Shown here one piece after another: positions 8,712 to 17,102 of a stretch of DNA of 64,000 nt. The stretch lies in the NCBI GenBank assembly GCA_945897955.1, contig CAMDGQ010000004.1, positions 1 through 64,000 of the forward strand, written 5' to 3'. This DNA is from Tepidiphilus sp. J10 (GTDB taxonomy: Bacteria > Pseudomonadota > Gammaproteobacteria > Burkholderiales > Thiobacillaceae). A program made the translations under genes and the position numbers. Position 1 is the first letter of the stretch; each line of letters begins with the position of its first letter. Below the pieces are notes generated by a model. The model made no database searches. It was not told the DNA's origin and saw nothing but the letters and a program-made list of their open reading frames with translations.

Positions 8712-9395
8712 ATGCTGTTCAAACAACTTTTCGACCCCACTTCCTGCACCTATACCTATCTGCTGGCCGACACGGAAAGCCGTCAGGCCGTGCTGATCGA
8801 TCCGGTGCGCGAGCAACTCGATCGCGATCTGGCGGTGCTGCGCGAGCATGATCTGAAGCTGGCCTGGGTGCTCGATACCCATGTCCATGCCGACCACGTT
8901 ACCGGCGCCAACGCCCTGCGTGCCGCCACCGGCGCGCAATCGGCGGTCGGCGACGGCTGCAACGCGAGCGGCTTCGACCACCAGTTGCATGACGGCGACG
9001 AACTGCGCTTCGGCAACGAAGTGCTGCGCATCATCGGTACGCCCGGCCATACCCACGGCAGCGTGTCTTATCAGTGGCGCGACCGCGTGTTCACCGGCGA
9101 TGCGCTGCTGATCGGCGGTTGCGGCCGCACCGATTTCCAGGCCGGCGATGCCGACACGCTGTACTTCAGCATCACCGAGAAGCTGTTCAAGCTGGCCGAC
9201 GAAACCCTGGTCTATCCCGGCCACGACTACAACGGCCGCCGGGTCAGCTCGATCGGCGAGGAGAAGGCGCTCAACCCGCGTCTGGCCGGCAAGAGCAAGG
9301 ACGAATTTGTCGCCATCATGGACGGCCTCGATCTGCCCAAGCCGCGCCTGATCGACATCGCAGTACCCGCCAATCTGGTTGGCGGCAGCCTCTGA
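8712..9395 (+). CDS. pdo: ETHE1-like persulfide dioxygenase
   Basis: This MBL-fold non-haem iron enzyme oxidises glutathione persulfide to sulfite and glutathione in the cytoplasm. The first motif is THVHADHVTG; His57, His113 (GTPGHTHGS) and Asp130 (FTGDALLIGGCGRTDFQAGD) form the Fe(II) triad. The GGCGRTDFQ loop and YPGHDYNG segment separate this family from glyoxalase II. The 227 residues are standard length. A strong AAGGAGA ribosome binding site precedes the ATG. The rhodanese gene follows 32 bases later, a pairing often seen because rhodanese moves sulfane sulfur to or from glutathione persulfide. Confidence 0.92.
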   Translation: MLFKQLFDPTSCTYTYLLADTESRQAVLIDPVREQLDRDLAVLREHDLKLAWVLDTHVHADHVTGANALRAATGAQSAVGDGCNASGFDHQLHDGDELRFGNEVLRIIGTPGHTHGSVSYQWRDRVFTGDALLIGGCGRTDFQAGDADTLYFSITEKLFKLADETLVYPGHDYNGRRVSSIGEEKALNPRLAGKSKDEFVAIMDGLDLPKPRLIDIAVPANLVGGSL

Positions 9396-9427
9396 TCCAC
9401 AAAACCAACTGAACTGGAGACATCATC

Positions 9428-9970
9428 ATGCAAACCATCACCGCCACCACCCTCGCCAACATGCAGCAGCAGGGCGTCGTCAATCTGATCGACGTGCGCA
9501 CACCGGCCGAGTTCGGCGCCAGCCATGCCAAGGGCGCAACCAATATTCCGCTCGACAAGCTGGAGCCGAGTTCGCTGGCTTACTGTAGCGGCAGCCCGGT
9601 TTACTTCATCTGCAAATCCGGCATCCGCGCCCAGAAGGCGATGGAAAAGCTGGCCGAGTCAGGCTTCAGCAACATGGTGCAGGTCGAGGGCGGCACCGAC
9701 GCCTGGATCGACGCCCGTTTGCCGGTGCTTAAAGGCAAGAAAGCGCTCGGACTGGAACAGCAGGTGCGCGTCATCGTCGGCGGCATGTCGCTGGTCGGCG
9801 CCGGCATCGTCATGGCCGGCCAGCCACTCGGCCTGGCCATCGTAGCGGCGATGGGCGCCGGCATGATCTACGCCGGCATCACCAACAACTGCGGCTTGGC
9901 GATGATTCTGGCGAAAGCGCCGTGGAACCAGAACGCCAAGGCGTGCCCGGCGCCGGCGATGTCGTCCTGA
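9428..9970 (+). CDS. Rhodanese with C-terminal membrane anchor (YgaP-like, DUF2892)
   Basis: Residues 1-105 are a rhodanese domain with LIDVRTPAEF and the active-site loop around Cys62 (CKSGIR); residues 110-165 are a DUF2892 segment with two hydrophobic helices and a conserved NNCGLAMILAKAPWN tail. The layout equals that of E. coli YgaP, an inner-membrane sulfurtransferase. It is probably co-transcribed with the dioxygenase upstream, and a strong hairpin terminator follows, so the two form a closed unit for persulfide handling. Confidence 0.9.
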   Translation: MQTITATTLANMQQQGVVNLIDVRTPAEFGASHAKGATNIPLDKLEPSSLAYCSGSPVYFICKSGIRAQKAMEKLAESGFSNMVQVEGGTDAWIDARLPVLKGKKALGLEQQVRVIVGGMSLVGAGIVMAGQPLGLAIVAAMGAGMIYAGITNNCGLAMILAKAPWNQNAKACPAPAMSS

Positions 9971-9989
9971 TCTCTCCGCAACCCTGAAC

Positions 9990-10014
9990 AACCGGCCCGC
10001 GCGGCCGGTTTTTT
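9990..10014 (+). terminator. Intrinsic terminator after the dioxygenase-rhodanese unit
   Basis: AACCGGCC (9990-9997) pairs with GGCCGGTT (10003-10010) around a five-base loop, followed by TTTTTT (bases 10009-10014). It lies 20 bases past the rhodanese stop. Confidence 0.85.
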
Positions 10015-10092
10015 GTTGGGCAAAACAGTGGAGGCAACCCGCCCTGGCCTTGTAAAGTTCGCTGCCTCTCCATCTTCAATCAAGCAATCGCC

Positions 10093-11064
10093 ATGACGCC
10101 CGCAACCCCGCAGCATCACCCGCACGGCATCGTCACGCTGGATGCCGAATATCTGCGCCCCGGCCTGGCCGCCGTGCATCTGATCGTCGAACAGGGTCGC
10201 GCCGCGATCATCGATACCGGCACCAACGCCGCCGTGCCGCATGTATTGGCCGCACTGGCCGGCCTCGGCGTGGCGCCGGAGGCGGTCGATTTCGTCATCG
10301 TCACGCATGTGCATCTCGATCATGCCGGCGCCGCCGGCGCATTTCTCGCCGCCTGCCCGAACGCCCGCCTGGTCGTGCATCCACGCGGCGCGCGCCACCT
10401 GATTGACCCGGCCAAGCTGGTGCAAGGCTCCATCGCGGTCTATGGCGAGGCGGCTTTCCGCGAGTTGTACGGCGAGATCGTGCCGGCCCCGGCCGCGCGG
10501 GTGATCGAGGCGGACGACGGCTTCGCGCTCGATTTCAACGGCCGCAGGCTTGAATTCATCGACACGCCGGGACATGCCCGCCACCACTACTGCATCCACG
10601 ATCTGGCCAGCAACAGCCTGTTCACCGGCGACACCTTCGGTATTTCGTATCGCGAGTTCGACGTCGCGGTCGGCAACACGCTGCGTCCCTTCATTTTCCC
10701 GACCACGACGCCGGTACAGTTCGAGCCCGATGCATTGCATGCGTCGATCGAGCGTCTGCTCGCGCGCAATGCCGACGCCGCCTATCTGACGCACTACGGC
10801 CGCATCGAAAACCTGCCGGCGCTGGCGCCGGTTCTGCATGCGTTGATCGACGAGTACGTCGCGTTGGCGCTGGCCGCGCCCGGCCTGGGCGAGGCCCGGC
10901 AGGCCGCGCTGATGCAGGCGATGGGCGATGTCTTGATGGCGCGCCTGCGCGCGCATGGCTGCACACTCGATGAAGCGGTCTGCCGTGAACTGCTCTCCAA
11001 CGACGTCGAACTCAACAGCCAGGGACTGCTGATCTGGCTCGATCGCGAAGCAAAGCCGCAATAA
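10093..11064 (+). CDS. MBL-fold metallohydrolase
   Basis: The 323-residue protein has the metallo-beta-lactamase fold with the binuclear metal motif THVHLDHAG (His72, His74, Asp76, His77), a downstream GHARHHY histidine and FTGDTFG aspartate. A C-terminal helical part of about 100 residues follows. Substrate cannot be assigned; lactonases, phosphodiesterases and thiol-ester hydrolases share these motifs. It lacks the GGCGRTDFQ loop of the dioxygenase two genes upstream, so it is not a paralogue of equal function. It has its own intergenic space after a terminator and ends at a palindromic repeat. Confidence 0.8.
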   Translation: MTPATPQHHPHGIVTLDAEYLRPGLAAVHLIVEQGRAAIIDTGTNAAVPHVLAALAGLGVAPEAVDFVIVTHVHLDHAGAAGAFLAACPNARLVVHPRGARHLIDPAKLVQGSIAVYGEAAFRELYGEIVPAPAARVIEADDGFALDFNGRRLEFIDTPGHARHHYCIHDLASNSLFTGDTFGISYREFDVAVGNTLRPFIFPTTTPVQFEPDALHASIERLLARNADAAYLTHYGRIENLPALAPVLHALIDEYVALALAAPGLGEARQAALMQAMGDVLMARLRAHGCTLDEAVCRELLSNDVELNSQGLLIWLDREAKPQ

Positions 11065-11073
11065 TCCCGGTTC

Positions 11074-11100
11074 CGCAGGGTGCGCATGGCGCACCCTGCG
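11074..11100. repeat. Intergenic palindrome, family A copy 1
   Basis: CGCAGGGTGCGC and its exact reverse complement flank an ATG loop, ten bases past the MBL-gene stop. The same core (GCAGGGTGCG / CGCACCCTGC) recurs at 21625-21655 and in altered form at 16184-16234, so it is a dispersed REP-like element. There is no T-run, so it is not a standard terminator. Confidence 0.75.
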
Positions 11101-11127
11101 AATGCATAGATCAATGCCCGTTGGGCA

Positions 11128-11520
11128 TCAAAGAGTGGCGCAAAGATAGCCTCGCAAACTACTGCTAACACCGCCAGCTGCGAAAGTAACGGTGTGTGCA
11201 TTTGCGTCAACGGAGACAACCCTTATTTCGGGGTGCATTCGGTCGATGTATGTGTCGGGGTTATCGTAAATGCCACGCATAAACGCAATGGGCATTAAGT
11301 AATAGAGCGTCGCACTACCGCACACCCAAAGCTCATAGTCAGCGCTCAGCGTGTTGGGGTTGATATTGAACTTGAATTTTCCGGGCGCGCTCAGATTGCG
11401 TGAACAAAAGCGCACGTGAACAACTGACGTCCCAATTCGTGCCTTGGCATTCCCCACTGTGGTTACGCTCGCTCCATTCGCGACTTTGGCAAGTGCGGCA
11501 TTCTTTTCATGCGTGCTCAT
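11128..11520 (-). CDS. Orphan hypothetical protein, low GC
   Basis: The 130-residue protein starts at ATG 11520, with AAGGA seven bases upstream. I do not recognise the family with confidence. It has RFCSRN, FNINPNTLSADYELWVCG, YYLMPI and HPEIRVVSVDANAH segments and no signal peptide or membrane helix. The D-x-E-x-W ... YYLMP pattern recalls strands of some PD-(D/E)XK nuclease-like proteins, a weak inference. Composition is about 50 % GC in the three 60-base lines I counted, against about 70 % in the neighbouring MBL gene. It sits alone between a palindromic repeat and a terminator, consistent with recent acquisition. Confidence 0.6.
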   Translation of the reverse strand: MSTHEKNAALAKVANGASVTTVGNAKARIGTSVVHVRFCSRNLSAPGKFKFNINPNTLSADYELWVCGSATLYYLMPIAFMRGIYDNPDTYIDRMHPEIRVVSVDANAHTVTFAAGGVSSSLRGYLCATL

Positions 11521-11570
11521 AGGAGTCCTTGTCTTGAGGCCCAACGTAATATTGACAATCCGGCATAAAC

Positions 11571-11593
11571 AAAAACCGCCCCGAGGGGCGGTT
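11571..11593 (-). terminator. Intrinsic terminator of the soxAX operon
   Basis: AACCGCCCC and GGGGCGGTT form a nine-base stem with a two-base centre. Read on the minus strand it is followed by TTTTTG, 17 bases past the soxX stop. Confidence 0.85.
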
Positions 11594-11609
11594 GGTTTGA
11601 GTTGCCGGC

Positions 11610-12248
11610 TTACTTGTTGACCGGCGATTCCGGCGACACCAGGAAGGCCGTGATATCGGCGATCTTTTCCGGCGTCAGGATGCCGTTGTGGCCCAGGCGA
11701 GGCATCTGTGAACAGGCGGTGAAAGCCTGCGAGTTGTAGATTTTCTCGTAGGTGTACTTGACGATGTCATCGCCCGCGCCACGCAGCTTGCCGTAGCCGG
11801 TGAGGCCGGGGCCGATGGTGCCATAGGCGACTTCCTTCGGCTCGGCGGCATGACAGGCGTAGCAGTTGCCGCCGCGATCCTTCTTCGGATCATCCGGCTC
11901 GACCGTGCCGATGCGGTAGGCGAAGCCCATCGTGTAGTACTTCTGGCCTTTCTTCCAGTCGCCCATCAGCTTGCCGTCGGCGGGATACTTGATCGACTTG
12001 GTTTCACGCGCGGTGATCTCTGCGGCCAGTTTTTCCGGCACGTTGTCGCGGTAGATATTGCAGGTCTGGATGGTTTCATCCTGTTTCAGGCGCGACAAAT
12101 CCTGGTTCTCTCCGGCCGGGAAACTGACAGCAATCATTTTGTCGACCGCAGCTTTCATCTTGGCGTCGAGCACCGGCTTGTCGGCGGCGCCAAGGCCGGT
12201 GGCAGTCAGGGCAAGCGTGGCCAGCAGGGAAATATTCTTGAGTTTCAT
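11610..12248 (-). CDS. soxX: Sulfur oxidation c-type cytochrome SoxX
   Basis: SoxX is the monohaem subunit of the periplasmic SoxAX cytochrome that starts thiosulfate oxidation by linking it to the SoxYZ carrier. The protein has a signal peptide (cleavage near residue 21, LGAA), a single haem motif CYACH (Cys129, Cys132, His133) and a distal methionine (Met182 in CSQMPRLGHNG). The 212 residues and the IGPGL and DITAFLVSP segments fit the family. It follows soxA after 12 bases and ends at a strong terminator. No soxYZ, soxB or soxCD lies in the window. Confidence 0.92.
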   Translation of the reverse strand: MKLKNISLLATLALTATGLGAADKPVLDAKMKAAVDKMIAVSFPAGENQDLSRLKQDETIQTCNIYRDNVPEKLAAEITARETKSIKYPADGKLMGDWKKGQKYYTMGFAYRIGTVEPDDPKKDRGGNCYACHAAEPKEVAYGTIGPGLTGYGKLRGAGDDIVKYTYEKIYNSQAFTACSQMPRLGHNGILTPEKIADITAFLVSPESPVNK

Positions 12249-12260
12249 GGTGGCTCCTTG

Positions 12261-13088
12261 TTAACGCTTCATGCCGGGCAGATCAAGCGCGACGCCCTTG
12301 GCCTGCTGGCTCAGGTAGGAAATCAGTGCCACGCTGGCCGGTGATCCGTAAGCCAGATCGGGCAGGCGCATCTGCCAGTTGCAGTCCCACATGCGGCTTT
12401 GCAGTGTGCGCACCATGCCGTGCGAAACGCGATAGGTCGGCCAGGTCTTCATGGTGTCCTGGGCATTTTTCCTGTTGCTGGCGTAATTGCCGAGTTCCTG
12501 CAGGCGAATGCGCTTGCCATCTTCGCCGTGACAGGTCTTGCAGGAAAAATCCATCGGTCCGTGGCGTGTGTAGAACAGCGCTTCACCCATCTTCAGGGCT
12601 TCCTTCTCCTTGGCATGCTTCAACGGCGGATTGATCGGCATGCCGTCGGACTGGGACGCAACATACATCGCGATAGCCTCGATGTCGGTGTTGCTCTCGT
12701 TCTTGGTCTGGTCACCAAAAACCTTCCTGGTGACTTCGTCGTGACTGAAGCCCTGCAGCTTGATCATGCAGGTCACCAGTCGCGACTCCAGGTCTTCAAC
12801 CTTGCCGCTGTCCTTGAAGTAGCGCGGCAACTGGGCATAGGCACCAGCCAGCTTGCCGGCGCCAAGGCCGAAATCACATTTTTCCAGACTGGCATTCTTC
12901 GGCCCGCGCGGCGTCTTGAACAGAGTTTCGCCGCGATCACCAACCATCGTGCCCGGATTGGCGAACTTGTCTTGCAGCGCGGCGCGGTACGCCTCGGCAT
13001 TGACCATTTCCTGCGCGCCGCCGACACCCGGCAGCGCCAGCAATGCGGCCAACGCCAACGTCGCGCGGCCTGTCTTCAGATGCTTCAT
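12261..13088 (-). CDS. soxA: Sulfur oxidation c-type cytochrome SoxA, single-haem form
   Basis: SoxA is the catalytic subunit of SoxAX. A signal peptide of about 25 residues precedes the mature protein. Only one CxxCH is present (Cys183, Cys186, His187); the N-terminal domain instead has Cys71 and Cys107, which probably form a disulfide in place of the first haem seen in dihaem SoxA. Cys236 (RMWDCNWQMRLP) is the conserved haem-ligating cysteine modified to persulfide in studied enzymes. The order soxA-soxX with a 12-base gap and shared terminator indicates one operon. The start is ATG 13088, preceded by GAGGAG. Confidence 0.93.
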   Translation of the reverse strand: MKHLKTGRATLALAALLALPGVGGAQEMVNAEAYRAALQDKFANPGTMVGDRGETLFKTPRGPKNASLEKCDFGLGAGKLAGAYAQLPRYFKDSGKVEDLESRLVTCMIKLQGFSHDEVTRKVFGDQTKNESNTDIEAIAMYVASQSDGMPINPPLKHAKEKEALKMGEALFYTRHGPMDFSCKTCHGEDGKRIRLQELGNYASNRKNAQDTMKTWPTYRVSHGMVRTLQSRMWDCNWQMRLPDLAYGSPASVALISYLSQQAKGVALDLPGMKR

Positions 13089-13384
13089 ATCGTAACTCCT
13101 CTATGGTTGGTCAAACGGTTGCGACCGACCGGCAGTTGGCATCCTGGAAGCGGATTCGCATCAGCAAAGCCGCCAAGCCTCCCTCCGTCGATTTTCCCGC
13201 AGCGAGAGAGTGTCATTGCCTGAGGCAACTCGCAACGATCAACCCCAAAATATTCCCGACACGAAGACGACAGGTTTTCGCAACCCTCTGCGACTGGAGA
13301 CAACCCGGCCTTGAAACCGCGCTCGTCGTCTAAATATAAGATTCCGTTGATATAATCTCCGCCACTTTCGCATTGGAGGCCACC
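13089..13384. other. Intergenic region between divergent soxA and fmdB
   Basis: This 296-base space has no gene I can support. It must hold the soxAX promoter on the minus strand, which I could not locate, and the fmdB promoter on the plus strand (13348-13356). Confidence 0.6.
13348..13356 (+). promoter_or_regulatory. Extended -10 promoter element for fmdB
   Basis: TGATATAAT is a perfect extended -10 (TGnTATAAT) 28 bases upstream of the fmdB ATG. No good -35 lies at 17 bases, which an extended -10 can tolerate. Confidence 0.6.
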
Positions 13385-13630
13385 ATGCCGATCTACGCAT
13401 ACAAATGTACCGACTGCGGTTTTGAACAGGATGTGATGCAGAAAATGAGCGATGCCGTGCTCACCGAATGCCCGTCCTGCGGCAAATCCACGTTTGCCAA
13501 ACAACTTTCCACCGCTGGTTTCCACCTTAAGGGTTCCGGTTATTACGCCACCGATTTCAAGAACAGCGGTTCAAAACCTGCCGAGGCGCCTGCTTGCGGC
13601 ACCGGCACTTGCCCCGCCTGTGTAAGCTGA
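13385..13630 (+). CDS. FmdB-family zinc ribbon protein
   Basis: The 81-residue protein starts MPIYAYKCTDCGFEQDVMQKM, the FmdB/CxxC regulatory-protein signature, with a second pair in CPSCGK and a Cys-rich tail (ACGTGTCPACVS). It probably binds zinc; function is unproven. The ATG at 13385 is preceded by TTGGAGG. It stands upstream of a DUF502 gene and aspS, an order common in betaproteobacteria as I recall it. Confidence 0.88.
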   Translation: MPIYAYKCTDCGFEQDVMQKMSDAVLTECPSCGKSTFAKQLSTAGFHLKGSGYYATDFKNSGSKPAEAPACGTGTCPACVS

Positions 13631-13648
13631 AGCGGTTTTTCCCCCGCC

Positions 13649-13684
13649 ATCGGGCAAAACGCAGAAGCGTTTTGCCCGATTTGT
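13649..13684 (+). terminator. Strong hairpin between fmdB and DUF502 gene
   Basis: ATCGGGCAAAACGC (13649-13662) and its exact complement (13667-13680) enclose an AGAA loop, and TTGTTTG follows. A 14-base perfect stem with a T-rich tail suggests termination or attenuation 18 bases past fmdB and just before the DUF502 gene. Confidence 0.65.
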
Positions 13685-13697
13685 TTGAAAGCCTTCA

Positions 13698-14324
13698 TTG
13701 ACCGCTCTTAAGCGCTATTTCATAACCGGCCTGCTGATCTGGGTACCGCTCGGCATCACCATCTGGGTGGTGACTGCCCTGATGGGCGCTCTCGATCAAA
13801 GCCTGCTCCTGCTGCCGGCTTCCTGGCAGCCGGACTACTGGCTCGGCATCCATATTCCCGGCCTGGGTGTGATCCTGACCGGCGTGGTCATCGTCGTCAC
13901 CGGCCTGTTCGCCGCCAACCTGATCGGCCAGCGTCTGGTGCTGTTCTGGGAAAGCCTGCTGCAACGCATTCCGGTCGTGAAGTCGATCTACGGCAGCGTC
14001 AAGCAGGTTTCCGACAGCCTGTTGTCCGGCTCCGGCATGGCGTTCAAGAAGGTATTGCTGGTGCGTTATCCACATGCCGACTCGTGGTCGCTGGCTTTTC
14101 AGACCAACATTCCTGACGAAGTGGTCGGACAGCTTGATACCGAGCATGTGGCGGTGTTCATCCCGACCACGCCCAGCCCGGTCAACGGTTTCTATTTTTA
14201 TGTGCGGCGCGACGCGGTGATCGAACTCGACATGAGCGTCGATGCCGCGCTCAAAGCCATTGTTTCCATGGGTGTGGTGGCGCCGGTGATGAAGCCGGAA
14301 CTGGCCAACTACGCCGGCGATTGA
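13698..14324 (+). CDS. DUF502 family membrane protein
   Basis: The 208-residue protein has two N-terminal membrane helices (RYFITGLLIWVPLGITIWVV and the second near residues 55-75) and a cytoplasmic part with IPVVKSIYGSVKQVSDS and VAVFIPTTPSPVNGF, the DUF502 signatures. Function is unknown. The start is a TTG at 13698 with a weak ribosome binding site; no upstream alternative fits. aspS follows after 21 bases. Confidence 0.88.
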   Translation: MTALKRYFITGLLIWVPLGITIWVVTALMGALDQSLLLLPASWQPDYWLGIHIPGLGVILTGVVIVVTGLFAANLIGQRLVLFWESLLQRIPVVKSIYGSVKQVSDSLLSGSGMAFKKVLLVRYPHADSWSLAFQTNIPDEVVGQLDTEHVAVFIPTTPSPVNGFYFYVRRDAVIELDMSVDAALKAIVSMGVVAPVMKPELANYAGD

Positions 14325-14345
14325 TTCAGCTCATCAGGACTTCTT

Positions 14346-16139
14346 ATGCGTACACATTATTGCGGCGCCGTTAACGCCGATCACAAGGACAGCATCGTCA
14401 ACCTGTGCGGATGGGCTTCGCGTCGGCGCGACCACGGCGGCGTCATCTTCATCGACCTGCGCGACCGCGAAGGTACGGTGCAAGTTGTGATCGACCCCGA
14501 CACCCCGGAAGCGTTCAAGCTGGCCGAGGAAACCCGCAGCGAATTCGTCCTGCGCGTGGTCGGCAAGGTCCGCGCCCGGCCTGCCGGCACCGAAAATCCG
14601 AATCTGCCCACCGGCATGATCGAAGTGCTGACGCAGACCCTGGAAATCCTTAATCCCAGCCTGACGCCGCCGTTCCAGATCGACGACGACAACATCAACG
14701 AGAACATCCGCCTGCAATATCGCTATCTCGATCTGCGCCGCGAACCGATGCAGAAGAACCTGCGCCTGCGTTATCGCGTCTCCAAGCTGATGCGCGACTT
14801 CCTCGACCAGCAAGGTTTCATCGAAGTCGAAACGCCGATGCTGACCCGCTCGACGCCGGAAGGCGCGCGCGATTACCTGGTGCCGTCGCGCGTGCATGAC
14901 GGCATGTTCTACGCGCTGCCGCAGTCGCCGCAGTTGTTCAAGCAATTGCTGATGGTGGCCGGTTACGACCGCTACTTTCAGCTCACCAAGTGCTTCCGCG
15001 ACGAAGATCTGCGCGCCGACCGGCAGCCCGAATTCACCCAGGTCGACCTGGAAACCTCCTTCCTCGGCGAGGAAGAAATCATGTCGCTGGTAGAGAGCAT
15101 GATTCGCGACATGTTCAAGAAGGCCCAGGACATCGACCTGCCCAACCCGTTCCCGCGCATGACCTTCGCCGAGGCGATGGGCCGTTACGGGTCCGACAAA
15201 CCGGACATGCGCGTAACACTGGAAATCGCCGAATGCACCGACGCGATGAAGGATGTCGCATTCAAGGTGTTCTCCGGCCCGGCGAACGATCCGAAAGGCC
15301 GCGTCGCCGCGTTGCGCGTGCCGGGTGGCGCTGCGCTGAGCCGTGGCGAGATCGACGGCTACACCGAGTTCGTCAAGATCTACGGCGCAAAGGGACTGGC
15401 CTACATCAAGGTCAACGACGTCAGCCAATTGAACGAAGCCGGCCTGCAATCACCGATCGTCAAGAATCTGAGCGAGGCCGCGCTGAAAGCGGTGATGGAA
15501 CGCACCGGCGCGCAGAACGGCGACATCGTTTTCTTCGGCGCCGACAAGGCGAAAGTGGTCAACGATGCACTCGGCGCGCTGCGTCTGAAGATCGGCCACG
15601 AGAAAGGCCATGTCGACGGCCGCGCCTGGGCGCCGCTGTGGGTGGTGGACTTCCCGATGTTCGAATACAACGAGGATGAAAATCGCTGGGATGCGCTGCA
15701 TCACCCATTCACCGCGCCGAAGGACGGCCACGAGGAATATCTCGCCAGCGATCCCGGCAAGGCATTGTCGAAAGCCTACGACATGGTCCTGAACGGCTGG
15801 GAAGTCGGCGGCGGCTCGGTGCGTATCCACAAGGAAGCCGTGCAGGAGAAAGTCTTCGCCGCGCTCAACATCGGCGTAGAAGAACGCCGCGAGAAGTTCG
15901 GCTTCCTGCTCGACGCGCTGCAATACGGCGCGCCGCCGCACGGCGGCCTGGCCTTCGGTCTGGATCGTCTGGTCACGCTGATGACCGGCGCCGAATCAAT
16001 CCGCGACGTGATCGCCTTCCCGAAGACGCAACGCGCCTCCTGCCTGATGACCAGCGCGCCGAACGTGGTGGACGAGAAACAGTTGCGCGAACTGCATATC
16101 CGCCTGCGCAATACGGCAGCAGTGACGCCGACGGCTTGA
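14346..16139 (+). CDS. aspS: Aspartyl-tRNA synthetase
   Basis: This class II synthetase charges tRNA-Asp. The N-terminal anticodon-binding OB domain ([23 protein letters not shown]) is followed by class II motif 1, motif 2 ([18 protein letters not shown]), the bacterial GAD insertion, and motif 3 ([15 protein letters not shown]). The 597 residues match the bacterial form. Whether it also charges tRNA-Asn cannot be read from the sequence. It is downstream of the DUF502 gene in the same direction, probably co-transcribed. Confidence 0.97.
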   Translation: MRTHYCGAVNADHKDSIVNLCGWASRRRDHGGVIFIDLRDREGTVQVVIDPDTPEAFKLAEETRSEFVLRVVGKVRARPAGTENPNLPTGMIEVLTQTLEILNPSLTPPFQIDDDNINENIRLQYRYLDLRREPMQKNLRLRYRVSKLMRDFLDQQGFIEVETPMLTRSTPEGARDYLVPSRVHDGMFYALPQSPQLFKQLLMVAGYDRYFQLTKCFRDEDLRADRQPEFTQVDLETSFLGEEEIMSLVESMIRDMFKKAQDIDLPNPFPRMTFAEAMGRYGSDKPDMRVTLEIAECTDAMKDVAFKVFSGPANDPKGRVAALRVPGGAALSRGEIDGYTEFVKIYGAKGLAYIKVNDVSQLNEAGLQSPIVKNLSEAALKAVMERTGAQNGDIVFFGADKAKVVNDALGALRLKIGHEKGHVDGRAWAPLWVVDFPMFEYNEDENRWDALHHPFTAPKDGHEEYLASDPGKALSKAYDMVLNGWEVGGGSVRIHKEAVQEKVFAALNIGVEERREKFGFLLDALQYGAPPHGGLAFGLDRLVTLMTGAESIRDVIAFPKTQRASCLMTSAPNVVDEKQLRELHIRLRNTAAVTPTA

Positions 16140-16151
16140 TGGCTGATACAT

Positions 16152-16179
16152 CGTCACCCCGGCGAAGGCTGGGGTGACG
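16152..16179. repeat. Intergenic palindrome, family B copy 1
   Basis: CGTCACCCC and GGGGTGACG flank a ten-base centre just past aspS. A related palindrome (CGTCATTCCCG / CGGGAATGACG) is at 57615-57644. Such CGTCA-arm palindromes are common REP-like elements. It may also end the aspS transcript. Confidence 0.65.
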
Positions 16180-16183
16180 GCAC

Positions 16184-16234
16184 AGGGTGCGTGCGCACCG
16201 ATTCACCCCAATGGTGCGCACGGCGGCGCACCCT
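16184..16234. repeat. Intergenic palindrome, family A copy 2 (diverged)
   Basis: AGGGTGCG (16184-16191) pairs with CGCACCCT (16227-16234), and GGTGCG-TG-CGCACC nests in its left arm. It lies between aspS and suhB, directly after a family B palindrome, so two repeat types are stacked in one 100-base gap. Confidence 0.6.
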
Positions 16235-16240
16235 ACCGGT

Positions 16241-17062
16241 TCAGGCCTGTGCGACCTCGCCGCGCAAGGCCGGCGTCACATGCGGCGTGATGGTCTGCAA
16301 CAACTGCACGAACACCTTGGGGGTGCCCGCCACCACATTGCCGGATTGCAGATAATTTTCCTCGCCGGCGAAATCGCTGACCAGACCGCCCGCTTCCAGT
16401 ACCAGCAGACAACCGGCGGCAATATCCCACGCATTCAGACCAATCTCGAAGAATCCGTCGGTATGGCCGGCGGCCAGCCAGGCCAGGTCGAGCGCAGCCG
16501 AGCCGGGACGGCGCAGTCCGGCGGTTTTCTGCACCAGATCCTTGAACATCGCGGTATAGGCGTCGAGATGGGTGAAATCGCGGTACGGAAAACCGGTGCC
16601 GATCAGCGCGCCTTGCAGTTTGTCGCGCTTGGAAACCCGGATGCGCCGTTCGTTCAGGAAGGCTCCACGACCACGCATGGCGGTATAGAGATCGTTGCGC
16701 ACCGGATCGTAGATCACCGCGACGGAAAGCTGCCCCCGATACACCAGCGCAATCGAAATGCAATATTGCGGAAAGCCGTGCAGAAAATTGGTGGTGCCGT
16801 CGAGCGGATCAATGATCCACTGATATTCGGCGTCGCCCGGCGCAGCGGTCGCCGCAGACTCCTCGGCTAAAATCGCATGGTCGGGATAGGCATCGAGCAG
16901 GGTCTGGATAATCGCCTGCTCCGCCTTCTGATCCACTTCGGTCACAAAGTCGTTTTCACCCTTTGAGTGGACAATCAGACGATCCACATCGTTGGATGCG
17001 CGGGTGATGATGACGCCAGCGCGTCGAGCGGCCTTGACCGCAGTATTGAGCATCGGAAGCAT
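16241..17062 (-). CDS. suhB: Inositol-1-monophosphatase family protein SuhB
   Basis: This Mg-dependent phosphatase hydrolyses inositol monophosphates; in E. coli SuhB also joins the rRNA antitermination complex with NusA. Metal-binding motifs are the acidic EES triplet, WIIDPLDGTTNF and NAWDIAAGCLLV. The 273 residues are normal. The start is ATG 17062, about 40 bases from the divergent trmJ gene. The rest of the visible antitermination machinery (nusA) is 29 kb away. Confidence 0.93.
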   Translation of the reverse strand: MLPMLNTAVKAARRAGVIITRASNDVDRLIVHSKGENDFVTEVDQKAEQAIIQTLLDAYPDHAILAEESAATAAPGDAEYQWIIDPLDGTTNFLHGFPQYCISIALVYRGQLSVAVIYDPVRNDLYTAMRGRGAFLNERRIRVSKRDKLQGALIGTGFPYRDFTHLDAYTAMFKDLVQKTAGLRRPGSAALDLAWLAAGHTDGFFEIGLNAWDIAAGCLLVLEAGGLVSDFAGEENYLQSGNVVAGTPKVFVQLLQTITPHVTPALRGEVAQA

Positions 17063-17102
17063 AATTTTCCAAAGAGCATTGAATTCGGATGGGAATTTTA
17101 CC

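Noticed and set aside
9868-11094. Open frame of 408 codons antisense to the MBL-fold gene
   Set aside because: No motifs and it runs into the rhodanese gene; shadow of codon bias.
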